From contig JANATF010000001.1 of NCBI GenBank assembly GCA_029449245.1, positions 3,534,001 to 3,598,000 of the forward strand: 64,000 nt of DNA, in the 5' to 3' direction. Source of the DNA: Mortierella alpina. Lineage: Eukaryota > Mortierellomycota > Mortierellomycetes > Mortierellales > Mortierellaceae. Under the pieces are notes generated by a model. That model made no database searches. It was not told the origin of the DNA and saw only the letters and a list, made by a program, of their open reading frames with translations. A program made the position numbers and the translations under genes. Below are positions 37,749 through 49,095 of this stretch, piece by piece (the stretch's first letter is position 1; the number at the start of each line of letters is the position of its first letter).

Positions 37749-38591
37749 GAGTTAGGGCCACTCGGTTTCTGAAGTGTCTAGCGTTTCGACTCGGACAAAC
37801 ATCCCCTACCCCCTCTCCCTTTTTCTTTTTTTTTTCAACACACATACGCATACACACAACACACACAAACACATCAACCCAGGGCACGGACGACCCCCCC
37901 CCTCTTCCAAAGAGAGAACAGAAAAATAATATTTCTCACTCCCTTTTGTTTCGATTCGAAAAAAAAGACAGTGTAATACATCAAAAGGGACCCCGAGGGC
38001 GAAGGGGAGATGGAATCTACTACCACCCTACGACCACTCGTTCTTTTTTTTTTTTTTTTTGTTGAACCTTCGCCTTCCTGCCCTTGGTCTTTGCGCACAG
38101 GGCTAAAAGGGAGTTTGTTCCAGGAGTGGGAAAGGCTCGATAATCTTCTGCAGCAGGAAACTATATAGGAAGCACACACAGCATTTGTGGGATGGACCGA
38201 GCCCCCCCCTCCCAATGTGTAACGTTGCGCTTTTGTTCCATGATTCCCGTTCCTCGATGCATTCCATCCCCTCCTCCCTTTTGCTCTATTCGTGCTGCGT
38301 TGTCTCGTTGACGTCCCACACAGAGTACCACAAGGGCAATCCTGCACCATTGTATATCACAACTATGTTCCTCGTAGCATAGACACTTGCACATGCGCCA
38401 ATAGAATAAATCACATGATACGACTGTGTTTTTTGGTTGATAAACACTGAGCTGCAGACACTTGGCTCTGACTTTCGGAGCAAACAAAACTCTCCTGGCC
38501 CATTAGTCGTCGCTCTCTCCCTCTCTCTCCAAGTAGAAGACGAATCCTTTCCAACCCCAATCCCATCACATACTCACACACACACACCGCC
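37749..38591. other. Intergenic region with homopolymer and CA tracts
   Basis: No gene seen. It contains a CA-rich stretch at about 37840-37875, a 17-nt T run at 38044-38060, and the C/T-rich leader of the uL14m gene from about 38505. Confidence 0.5.
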
Positions 38592-39169
38592 ATGCTGCAG
38601 CTAAAGTCGATCCTCAACGTCATTGACAACTCTGGAGCCGTCTGGGCAGAATGCATCCGTGTCCTGCACGGAGGCAAATACGCAAGGATAGGTACTGACT
38701 TGGAACCCCATTGCCAGCTCGCTAACACACCCACCATCCAGGTCTCTCTTGGACACAATAGCAAAAACCTACACACCGCCCATAATCACTGGAACTCCAT
38801 CGCAGCCCCTTCCTCTCCTCCTCGCCCAATCGCTCGCTTCCTTTCTCATCCTATTCGTTCTTTCTTTTTACTCTGATAATAGGCGACGAGATTGTCGTGG
38901 TCGTGAACAAGGCAAAATCCAATGCCGTCGCATCGGCTTCTGGCATCCCCAAGGTCAAGAAGGGAGATGTCCGTCATGCGCTCGTCGTCCGTGCAAGGAA
39001 AGAAACCATGCGTCCTGACGGCCGTTATGTTCGTTTCGATGATAATGCCTGTGTGTTGCTCAACAAGCAGGGAGAGCCTCTCGGAACCCGTGTCCTGGGC
39101 GTCGTCTCTGGAGAGCTCAGGCAAAAGAGGTGGATGAAGCTGTTGAGTTTGGCACCCAAGGTCATCTAA
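38592..39169 (+). CDS. Mitochondrial ribosomal protein uL14m
   Basis: Two exons close in phase, 38592-38691 and 38883-39169 (128 aa). uL14 is a large-subunit protein near the factor-binding site and the inter-subunit bridge. The start MLQLKSILNVIDNSGAVWAE and the later GDVRHALVVRARKETMRPDG, FDDNACVLLNKQGEPLGTRV and a C-terminal end near LAPKVI are typical of the bacterial/mitochondrial type rather than the cytosolic eL23-like form. It should therefore be nuclear-encoded and imported, though no cleavable presequence is evident, as is common for uL14m. The 191-nt intron falls early, after the GG.YARIG motif. Confidence 0.95.
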
Positions 39170-39672
39170 GGTTCAGGATCAGGAAAAGCGAGAGAGAGAG
39201 AGAGAGAGAGAGAGAGGCAGAGGATATATATTCGGACCCTCAGGAAATCACACAATGTTCTCTCAGTAATGTGTGGAAAAACCATGGATCGGGAGACAAC
39301 GACCTCAGCTCGATAGGAAGAATGCCACCCCTGCCTGACAACTCTTGAACCTCGGAATCACACTATTCAATCAACATCCACACCACCATTCCCGTCGCGC
39401 TTTTGTCCTTTCGTTCAGTTTTTTTCTTGCACAGTAGCACCTATATCCATTAAACATCATACACATTTGGTTTATTCTTTTCCTTTGTTCTTTGTTACTT
39501 CTCCCATCGCCATTAAAGTGTTGCTTTAGCAGCAGGGGGACATGCCAGATACAGAAAAGAAAATAGTGATCATTTGCTTTCAATCCAGGGCAAGTGGTCC
39601 AGAAGGATATCAAAAGGATTGAGAGAATGTCACTGGAGCACGATTGCAGTTCAGAAACAAAAGAACCGCTGT
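39170..39672. other. Intergenic region between convergent genes
   Basis: No gene seen. It contains the GA dinucleotide repeat and the 3' ends of uL14m (plus) and URC4 (minus). Confidence 0.5.
39188..39216. repeat. GA dinucleotide repeat
   Basis: About 14 tandem GA units lie just past the uL14m stop codon, in its probable 3' UTR. Confidence 0.9.
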
Positions 39673-41894
39673 CTAGAACAAGGTGCCGTCGCTCAGAATG
39701 GCAATGGGTGGTCCTTTGGTGTTGGGCCTTGATACAGAAGCGATCTCTCGACCAGCCTGAAAGGAAGCGAAAGAGAAAAAAAAATGAGATCTCCGGTCAG
39801 AGTCATTTGATATCACAGGACCCCAGCTAGACCCCAAACCAAAGAAGGAGTGCACTTACGTTCCAGGTCCCTCCCTGTAGAACTTGAGCAAGCGTCAGGT
39901 TAGGAAGTCCAAGCTGCTTTCGCACTTCCACTGCAATGCGATCCAGAGTAGCCACCGTCATGGCCCGCCATTCAATAATCACAGGATCACTGGGCTCGAA
40001 CGTTGGCACCACCTCCACAGCAGGCTGACCAGGCTTGAGTGCATTGTGCTTGTAGTTCACCAAGCCTCGTTCCTCCTCCTCTGGCTTCAATGTCATGAAC
40101 CCAAGATCAATCAACAGACCACCATTACGGTATTCGGGAAGTCCTGTCAACAGGTTTGCGTGCTCCCATTCAATATTGAGCATGGTCTCGAGCGGCTCCA
40201 TAATGGAATAGGTCATCCACTGCGACAACTTGTGGAACGCCACGTAGTGGTCGGTCGAGTCGGCAGGTGCATTTGGACTCCTAAGTGAATCGCAAGGCCA
40301 GACATCGCCCATGGACACTCCATTGATGGCTGTACGCGAAGGCGGCCAGATCTCCGCAAAACCGTCAATGACCACCTTAAAGAGGGACTCTGTGCGCACC
40401 ACATACTTGTCCTTGCGACGGGGACGGTCTGATCCCTCCTTGAACAGGACATCTAAGTCGTGATAAGGTTGTGGTGTGAGCAACAGCTGCGCTTCCACTA
40501 TTCGATCGTCTTGTTCCCTTTTCACCAACCGCCCCTGATATTGCATGTATATACATACCAACCATATTTCCTGGGCGAAGCGGCTAAGTATACAGCGAAG
40601 TATGACAACATTAGCCAAAAAAAAGATATATCTGAGCCATGCAATTGCACGGGTTCAAGAAAACTTACCGCGTTCTTCTCAGAGCTGCCAAAGTATTCTG
40701 GGTGAGCCTTGAGGGAATTGCCCAAGCGTCTGAGAAGCTCCCATCGGCCTTCCAAACCTAAGAGTGGGTTCTTTTGGTCGTCTACCTGGAAGCCCTCCTT
40801 GAGGCTCTCAAGTGTCAGGTTGCACAGGCCATCGGCTATCGCGCATGAATATCGTTTTTTTTAGTTCAAATGATCACGTTTGTGCTGGGCATCATGCATC
40901 CAGAAGGGCGTATCGGTAGGACCGTGTGATGCCTGGAACGTTCAAAATGAGCGTGCATTACGCCCAACGCAACAGAAAAACACAAGGCACCCTCTCGAGA
41001 CGAGGATGCGAGTTTGCTTCCCAGACGTAGAATGATATTGAGAATGAGAGGTTGAGAGAAATAAATAAAAAAAGCGCGATTCCCCTGAACAGGCAATTTT
41101 TCTTTTTGATTGTTTGCCCACCCCTTGCTGCACTGTCCCAGCTACAGGTAACCGTGATGAGGTATAGAAGGGGCAAGCAAGCCGATATAAACAATTGGGT
41201 GGGAAAAAAAAAGAATCGAAGTGTAGCTTGTGGCTCCCTGCTAGCTGCTTTCGTCGCTGATACCATTGAACACGACATGATGGATATAAAAGCGGGGAGA
41301 AAGGAAGCATCCAAAACACAGACCCATACACATACACAGACTCACACAGACACAGACAAGAACAAACTGAGAATGACGCTTACCATCAACCTGATGACTA
41401 CGGTGGATGTCGCTCGAAAACCTGCCCTCCTTAAACATTGCCAGCGAGGCAAGGGCCAGGCCCTCGGACCTGGCATACGTCCTGGATACCTTCTGGATGT
41501 TGTCCGGCTTGACCTCAAACGTCCACCGGTCTCCTGCGCCGGCATCGAGTAGGACCGAGACTACGACGAGATCCACGAGCCGGCGGACCGTCTCCATGGT
41601 GTCGACTCTGCCCTTCCAGCTCTCGCACAACTGTTGGATCCGGTCCTTCTGGCCGACATCAAAGTGGCGCAAGCGGGTGTGGGGAGGGATGTTGGGGATG
41701 TCGGCTGCGTCATAATCCCGCTTGATCAAGGCAACAACGAATTTGGCAACGTCGTTGAGTCTTGCAAACTCAACGTCAAAGTGCTTGAGATGGCCCTCTT
41801 GCGCTCTAGCATATACCTGTTCGGATCGCTCGCGAACAGCAGGCAGCGACTTTAGGTAGGCGATTGTCTCTGCGGTCGAAGGTGCAGGAGTCAT
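39673..41894 (-). CDS. URC4: URC4-like uracil catabolism protein (DUF1688)
   Basis: Five exons close in phase: 41894-41384, 40835-40669, 40583-40559, 40452-39860 and 39756-39673 (459 aa). It matches the fungal DUF1688 family throughout: AVRERSEQVYARA near the start, IPPHTRLRHFDVG, LVDLVVVSVLLDAGAGDRW, FSSD, then RPGNMV, IDGFAEIWPP, GDVWPC, FHKLSQWMTYSIMEP, LTGLPEYRNGGLLIDLG, VEWRAMTVATLDRI and the ending GPPIAILSDGTLF. URC4 is required in yeasts with the URC route, which degrades uracil to urea and a 3-hydroxypropionate product; its chemistry is unsettled. The third exon is only 25 nt and completes RPGNMV. Intron 1 is 548 nt and contains a CA-rich stretch. Its proximity to urease and UreG is discussed in the findings. 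Confidence 0.93.
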
Positions 41895-43238
41895 GGTTTG
41901 GGTAGGGGAGTGGGGGATGGGGGTGGGGTGCTTGGTGCGGTTGAACTGGATGCAGAGGAGGAGGACAGGATCAGAAAGAGAGAGAGTGCAGAGAGTGAGA
42001 GGAAGGGAGAGAGTGAGGAAAGTTGAAAAGAGAAAAGAAAAATGGACAGAAGCACGCTGGGACGAGCTTTAAACTTTCCTGGAGAACACACGGGTGCTCT
42101 GCAGCACTTGTGGTCTGGTTTGCGCAGAACGCCATTGCCATCAGACAGCAGCCCCCCTAAATGCTCTCACATACCCATCACGCTATCGCTTCCATCTAGA
42201 AGCAGCCCAGCGAGCGAACGCACAAGAGAGGGAAGAGAAAAAGCAAGGAGTGCCAAGTGCGGGGTCCCTGGCCACTGACTGGATCCATGGTGTCGAGTCC
42301 GAGAGCTTTTTCAAAGGAATCCATGCCATGTAGCTGATCCCTCTTGCAGGTACAATGAACAAGCCCAGTACTGAGTCGCAACACCTCATTAGGCTGGGCT
42401 AGGACAGCAGCACCCCGCCTTTGTCCTTGGAGGGACTCAAAGACACCCGCCTCGATGTGCGTTGCTGGATCCCCTTTGCGTATGGCTCTTTTGGGCAGGT
42501 GTTTGTCCCCGCCATAGCGTGATCCTTTGTTCCTCTGCTCCCGTGTGTGCTCCTCGATTCTCGAGGTCCCATCATGCTGCACGAATTGTATGTGTGTGAG
42601 TGTGCGTGCGTGCGTGCGTGCGTGTGAGTGCTCATGTCCTCTTCTCTCCTTCTCCCTGACATCTGGAACCACGCAGACACGGGCAAAATAACTGCAGGTC
42701 GGATATACATAGACCAAAAAAATCCAGGATGCCTTGCAAACGACGCCAACAGGTACGCGTCAAGGGGGCCCAGGAAACAGCCGCACATGGCCTATTAATA
42801 ACGCGGGGCCTATAATACGCGCAGAAATAAGGATATACAGAAGCTGCACACATAGTGTTGCTCTTGTTTTTTGGTACCTGCTCTTGGCTTATCTTGTTTC
42901 TTCTCGTTCATTTCCCTTTTTTTCATTTGCGGTCCATTCCAGCTGCGGGAGGCAAACGAAAGCAGGTCGGAGCATAACCCCCTTGTCAGCATCATCAGCA
43001 TCATCGTCCCTGGACCCAGCCATTGGCTCGCATTTCCTGAAGCCATCTCCTTTCCTAATCTCCCTCATAATGAAGTCCGTTTGAAGTCTGCATTGCTCCG
43101 TTTGTTTGAAAGTATGCTGCTGGGATGGACTCACAATAAAAGTACATGGAGATCATGCATAAATTGAAAGTAAATACATTTCAGGATGGGTAGACTAAAG
43201 TAAGATCAAGTCTCAAAGGTTTGCTCCCCACCTTCCGA
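41895..43238. other. Intergenic region with GCGT repeat
   Basis: No gene seen. It holds the GA-rich leader of URC4 (to about 42050), a short (GTGC)n tract near 42603-42625, and the 3' end of P5C dehydrogenase. Confidence 0.5.
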
Positions 43239-45299
43239 TCAGACCAAGTTGGAGGGGTAGACAAAGTCCTCCAGGTCCACAAAGGACTCCTTGATCGAGC
43301 GAGGAGAAACAAAGCGTGACAGGATGGCCGCACTTCCCGCCTTGTCGTTCGTTCCCGAGGCGCGTCCACCTCCAAAGGGCTGTTGACCGACCACGGCTCC
43401 CGTGCACTTGTCGTTAATGTAAAAGTTTCCGGCGGCATGGCGAAGCTTGTTGGCGCCCAAGACAGTGGCATATCGGTCCTGCGAGAACAGCGCGCCTGTC
43501 AATGCATAGGCAGAGGAGTGTGCCACCAAGTCCAATGTCTTTTCATAGTCGTCAGCCTTGTAGACATAAATGGTCACCACGGGCCCAAAGATCTCCTCAG
43601 TCATGGTTCGTGACTTTGGGTTGGTGGTCACGATAATAGTGGGGCGGATGTAATACCCAACCGAGTCGTCGTACGTGCCTCCAGCAATGATCTCAGACTC
43701 GGGATCAGATTTAGCCCAGTCAATGTAACCCTTGATCTTGTCGAAAGAGGCTTGGTTGATGACGGGCCCTTCAAAGTTCTTGAAGTCGTCCACGCCGCCA
43801 ATATGAATACGAGAATGCTGCTTCAGCAAACCTCCCTTAATCTCCGGCCAGAGGTTGTCAGGAAAGTAGCAGCGAGAGCATGCGGAGCACTTTTGACCCT
43901 GATACTCGAAAGCAGCGCGGATTGTGTTGTTAACCACTGAGATAACATTGCCCGTCTTGTGGACCATGTGAAAGTTCTTGCCTCCAGTCTCGCCGACAAT
44001 GCGAGGATAGGACTTGTAGTTCTCGATATTGTTTCCAATGTCTTTCCACAACTTGCGGAAGACGTGGGTTGAGCCTGTAAAGTGAAGGGCCGCAAACTCT
44101 GGGTGCTTCAAAACCTGACCGACCACTTCGGGCGCTGGACCGGGAATGAACTGGATCACGCCTGGAGGGAGGCCTGCCTCCCTCATGATCTCGTAGACGA
44201 CGTACGAGGCGTACGTAGCTGCGGGTGCGGGTTTCCAGACACAGACGTTGCCCATCAGAACGGGTGCACCAGCCAGATTGCCGCCAATGGCCGTGAAATT
44301 GAAGGGCGAGACCGCAAACACAAAGCCTTCCAGTGGGCGGTACTCGGTACGGTTCCATGTTCCTGTGCTGTTCTGTGGCGGCTGCACTGCGTAGAGTTCC
44401 TCGGCAAACTTCACACCGAAGCGCCAAAAGTCAATCATCTCGGCGGCAGAGTCGATCTCTGCCTGCCAAGCATTTTTGCCCTGGCCAAGCATGGTCGCAG
44501 CCATGATTTCGTATCTAGTGTTGTCCAGGAATGCATTATACCATGAAGTCAGATGCCCATGCGCGGACTGGAAGCATTCACATTCGAGCCAAAATAGACC
44601 GTGGGAACATTAACAGACGTCGTGTAAAGGACATGTGCAATGCTGCAACCAACGGCCAGTGTCGAGCGATCAAAAACCTATGCTGGCTACCCTCTCTTTT
44701 TGTTCTCCCTTCCTCTTCCATCCTGCCTCTAGCAGCAGTGAAGCAACACTCACCTATACTTGGTGGCGGCAAGATCAGCAGCCTTCAAAAAAATGGCGGC
44801 GCGGTCATTGAAGGGAGTGTTTTCCCAGTTCAGCTTGGCAGCCAGTGCGCCATCGATGGCCTTGGTGACGAGAGCCTCATCCGCATTATGGTAGTTGCAC
44901 AGAACGGTCTTGTGCTCGTGAGGCATAACTTGCTTCTCCATGATGCCGGTGCGCACCTGCAGCATATACAAGTTGACGGTTTAGAAAAAAAGTTTAATAG
45001 TTCCCGAGAGCCCGAAAACGGTTGATGCCTGTTACCTCTTTGCCGTTGACGATGCAGGGGATGTCCAAAGGCAGCTTGGCGCGAAGTGCCTTCAGTGCGG
45101 CTTGAAGAGCAGCGCGTTCTTCCGAGCCAGGCCCATAAGATTTCTGAGTGGTTGAATGAGTTTATGTGAGTTAGTGTGGTGAATGCGCGTTTGCATGGGG
45201 ATGTTGCAGGCATGGAAGTGACAGGCATGCTGTTACCATGGGCTCGTTGGCGACGGCGGGGATCTTGAAAGAAGCGAGGGTGGCGGTGGGGACAGACAT
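43239..45299 (-). CDS. PUT2: Delta-1-pyrroline-5-carboxylate dehydrogenase (ALDH4 family)
   Basis: Four exons close in phase: 45299-45237, 45143-45036, 44956-44754 and 44514-43239 (549 aa). It oxidises glutamate semialdehyde/P5C to glutamate with NAD+, the second step of proline degradation in the mitochondrial matrix. Hallmarks: SPFNFTAIGGNLAG in the NAD-binding fold, VGETGGKNFH containing the general-base Glu, and EYQGQKCSACSRCY containing the nucleophilic Cys. TEEIFGPVV and QQPFGGGRASGTNDK are ALDH4 signatures. The short N-terminus (MSVPTATLASFKIP) lacks acids and may be a weak import signal. It is divergent from the PDH E1-beta gene. Confidence 0.97.
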
Positions 45300-46606
45300 G
45301 GCGGGCAGCAAGGTAGAAGGTAGGCAGAGGTGGGCGAAGGTCAAGGGAGAGCTGAGAAGGAGCGAGCGCGTGAGTAAAAAGAAAGTGAGAGAGAGAGAGA
45401 ACAGCGAGCGAGACAGTGAAAATCTTTTTTGATCTTGAACGACGCGCACGCATGAAACCCGTGTATTAGCTGGATTCGAGCTCAGGCTTGTTCAGAGTCG
45501 GTGTCTGTTCAAGCCTGCAACCACATGTGGACTGTGTAAGCTGTATATACTGTGCACGACGGGCAGTGGGCATACCGCATCGACATGTGCATGCGTATTA
45601 ATAACTTGACCGGAGCTAGGGTCCTTGACAGGGCGTCACGGACAGTGCTCGCGAGATCTGCAGACATGCAGACTCCGTATGACACGCGTTTGTTGTATTT
45701 TCATCGCCCTTTCGTTCTTTCTCTCGTCTGTGGCTCAAAGCGGGGAACACGGATGGGGTTCATGGGTATTTGTGGAGGGGAGGGACAAGGTTCATGGCCG
45801 TGTAGCCCGTCAACTGAGCAGAAAAACAATATTTTGTAGAGATTCAAACGGGGACTTCCGAAGCTGAGCGGACGGGGGACGGTGCCAAGTTCATTGCCCG
45901 TAACAGGTCACACATCACTCCCTCGCATCCTGTATATCATCTCGACATTCTCTCTGAACTTGGAGGGCCTGGTTGTTGCAAGGACTGGCCAGAACATGTA
46001 CATAACGACCTTGGAGTGTTGCGCTGAAAATCTGCTCTTATCTCAGCGCCATAGTTTCGCAGGAAGCAGAGGGTGATGGGTGGTTCGAGCACTTGATTTT
46101 GCATTTGTAGAGGTCAGTCCATTCTGCAACCCTTTTTGTCCCGACTGCCCGCCGTTTCCGTCTCACTTTCCGAGACGAGACGCGCAACAAACTCGAGCTA
46201 CAGCGTTGAGGATGCACTGATCTACTAGCCAGTCAAAGATGCCTTTGGTGCTGGCCAAAAGAGACTGCCTGGTCGCAGGATGGAAGGAGTTGTTGCTGTT
46301 ATGCGGCCAAAAGGGCTGTTTGCTGCCCCGTAGAGTAGCCATGGCCAGCACGTAGGCTTCCAAATAAAGGTTTGCGGTGGGTTGAGGGGCGATAGATAGA
46401 GCGGTGCTTTGTGGATGTGGAGAACGAAAGAGATAAAAAAAACATTTGATGTGATAGCAGTTTGGCACTCAGCAGCAAGAAGAGCGACGGAGAGAGAGTG
46501 AGAGAAAAAAAAAGATTTTTTTTTGCCCATACTTCTTCTCTTCTCTCTTCTCCAATCTCATTCCTCTCTCTCTCGCTCCTCTCCTTCACATCATCCACAT
46601 TACATC
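45300..46606. promoter_or_regulatory. Divergent region, P5C dehydrogenase / PDH E1-beta
   Basis: About 1.3 kb with no supported gene. The right 100 nt are a C/T-rich leader ending at the PDH E1-beta ATG, and the left ~120 nt are the GA-rich (minus-strand CT-rich) leader of P5C dehydrogenase. Confidence 0.5.
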
Positions 46607-48648
46607 ATGTCATCCATGCTCAAGAAGGCCACCGTGGTCTCCATCCCCACCGTTCGCCAGGCTCTTCTTCGCTCCAACCCCCTCCTGGCCAATGCGCTCT
46701 TGGCCAAGCGCGCCTACAACAGCAAGGGTGGCGTCGAGGTAAACACCGAGCCCCTGTTCTCGTTCTTTTCTGTGCCGTTCTCCACGGGGGCCTCAACACA
46801 GACAGGATGCGACTGCCCACCACACGCTGGTGTGATGCTTTTTTGGCTATAGTGCTTGGATCGAGCGGGGTGTATCTCACTAGGATCGACGTTTGCCCGC
46901 CCAACATTATTTATTGGGTCAAAGTACACCCAACAAATCTAACTCTGCCGCCCAAAGGTGCAACAAAGCGACGTGAACCAAAAAGGTGACCTTGCTTCGA
47001 GTTGATAACCCAAAGGCAAGAGCTCAAAGAGAGAGAGAGGGGAGATCGGCAGCGGGCCACCTCGTCCTTCTTTGATCGCGATCCGAATCAACGAGGACAA
47101 TCGCCATTGTTCAATCGCCAGGATGTTCCTTTGGGTCGCTAATAACATCGATCGATCTTTCATCACCCAGTATTTTTTTTTTCGCCCGTGTGGCTCTCAA
47201 TAATTCCTTTATCAAATCTGCGCATCGCTGAGATCAGAACTCCCACGGTGAAAGAGTGGTTGTGGGAGCGGATATGGACAAGGTTTCCATTGCAGGCGCC
47301 TTGATAACGCGGGCGAGCAACGGGCGTGGATAATGATGATTAGATTACGCAGCCTTTACATGACATCAAGGACTAATCATTGTTGTTTCGCCTGCCTTTT
47401 TAGATGACTGTCCGTGATGCCCTCAACTCTGCTTTGGAGGAGGAGATGACCGCCGACGAGAAGGTCTACTTGATGGGCGAGGAGGTCGGTCAGTACAACG
47501 GTGCCTACAAGGTAATGTTGACCCGGGGATCGATTCTGTGACGCTAGGGCGATCAGCACTGCGCAGGGATGGAACTGGTTTTTTTTTGTTTGTCGCTCTT
47601 CAGTTGGATCGACACTTCTGGTCTCTGACATGGCAGCGGTTTATTTAATCATAGGTCTCCAAGGGACTTTTGGATAAGTTTGGCCCCAAGCGTGTCATTG
47701 ATACCCCCATCACTGAGTCCGGTTTCTGTGGTCTTGCTGTCGGATCTGCTTTCGCTGGATTGAAGCCCGTCTGCGAGTTCATGACCTGGAACTTTGCCAT
47801 GCAGGCCATTGACCAGATCGTCAACTCTGCTGCCAAGACCCACTACATGTCAGGCGGAAACGTCGACTGCCCCATCACATTCCGTGGCCCTAACGGAGCC
47901 GCTGCTGGTGTCGCTGCCCAGCACTCTCAGTGCTTCGCTGCCTGGTACGGATCCGTCCCCGGTCTCAAGGTTGTCTCTCCCTGGAACTCTGAGGATGCCA
48001 AGGGTCTTTTGAAGGTACGGATGAGCACCCAATCATCATTATGGCTGTGTTACAGTGTGAAATGGACAATTTTTTCTCATGCTGTACGTGTTTGTTCCCT
48101 TTTGATTCTTGCAGGCCGCTATTCGTGACCCTAACCCCGTTGTTGTCCTGGAGAACGAGCTCATGTACGGTGTCTCTTTCCCCATGTCTGAGGCTGCCTT
48201 GTCCAAGGACTTTGTTGTTGAGATTGGCAAGGCCAAGATCGAGAAGGAGGGTACCGATGTGACCATTGTTGCTCACTCTCGCTCTGTGGGCTTCGCTCTC
48301 GAGGCTGCTTACCTTTTGGAGAAGGAGGGTATCTGCAAGGCCGAGGTCATCAACCTGCGCTCGATCCGCCCTCTCGACGTTGACACCATCATCAAGTCAG
48401 TCAAGAAGACCAACCGCCTCGTCACTGTTGAGGGAGGCTGGCCCCAGTACGGAGTCGGATCCGAGATCTGCGCCCAGATCATGGAGAGCGAGGCCTTTGA
48501 CCACCTGGATGCCCCCGTTGTCCGTGTCACCGGTGCTGATGTCCCCACCCCATACGCCAACAACCTCGAGGCCTTTGCTTTCCCCGACACTGAGGTCATT
48601 GCCCGTGTCGTCAAGCGCACTCTCCACAAGCAGATTGGTGCCAAGTAA
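46607..48648 (+). CDS. PDB1: Pyruvate dehydrogenase E1 component, beta subunit
   Basis: Four exons close in phase: 46607-46738, 47404-47511, 47655-48014 and 48115-48648 (377 aa). The mature enzyme, with E1-alpha, performs thiamine-diphosphate-dependent decarboxylation of pyruvate in the mitochondrial matrix. Exon 1 encodes an Arg/Ser/Leu-rich presequence ending near KRAYNSKGG. The mature part begins [15 protein letters not shown] with the ThDP-binding [12 protein letters not shown], then [45 protein letters not shown] and, in the C-terminal domain, [14 protein letters not shown]. Intron 1 is 665 nt and falls between the presequence and the mature part; the others are 100-143 nt. AATAAA at 48746-48751 is the probable 3' signal. 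Confidence 0.98.
46739..47403 (+). other. Long first intron of the PDH E1-beta gene
   Basis: A GTAAAC donor and TTTTTAG acceptor. It separates the targeting peptide exon from the mature enzyme. No coding content was recognised inside. Confidence 0.8.
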
Positions 48649-49095
48649 ATCCTCTCTCCCTCCCTCTCTATATTTCTCTCATTGTAAACCTGCCATATAC
48701 TCTTCCTCCAGCAGAGACCGCCTATAAAACTTTGCTCCCTTTCAGAATAAACATGCATTCCTAATTATCCTTCGATTGCGTTGCGAGCTCCACTATCGAA
48801 TGATTTTCAAACACGTTGACGAGCATGCTTATCTCCACCCAATGAAGAAGCTTAGCCATAGGTTTGAATCGCCCTATGGCATGTATCATGGTCCTGCAGG
48901 AACCTGGTGGGATCCCGTAGCATTGCGCTGATTGGGGAGCGATAAAAGGTCTGAGCAACTGCAGATCTACCCTGTGCAATTTTTGCAAGACCTGTGCACC
49001 CCTTGAAAGCCACTGCGATCCGATCCCCTCTCTATCCACTTTTTGGGTCTCGTTGCCGCGCATTTCTCTCCTTTGATTGTCCAAACGAATCCGCC
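48649..49095. other. Intergenic region with a perfect hairpin
   Basis: PDB1 3' end (AATAAA 48746-48751) and aldo/keto reductase leader. It includes an 8-bp perfect inverted repeat at 48855-48862 and 48873-48880 with a 10-nt loop. Confidence 0.6.
48855..48880. repeat. Inverted repeat, 8-bp stem and 10-nt loop
   Basis: GCCATAGG pairs exactly with CCTATGGC across the loop TTTGAATCGC. It lies about 105 nt after the PDB1 polyadenylation signal. The role is unknown; it does not have tRNA architecture. Confidence 0.8.

Noticed and set aside
48840-48885. A possible tRNA, because GGTTTGAATC resembles a T-arm loop
   Set aside because: The bases form a simple hairpin. There is no acceptor stem, D arm or anticodon arm around it.
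48994-49095. Extension of the aldo/keto reductase frame up to 48994
   Set aside because: It begins with GTG; the first ATG at 49096 has a good context and starts a presequence-like segment.
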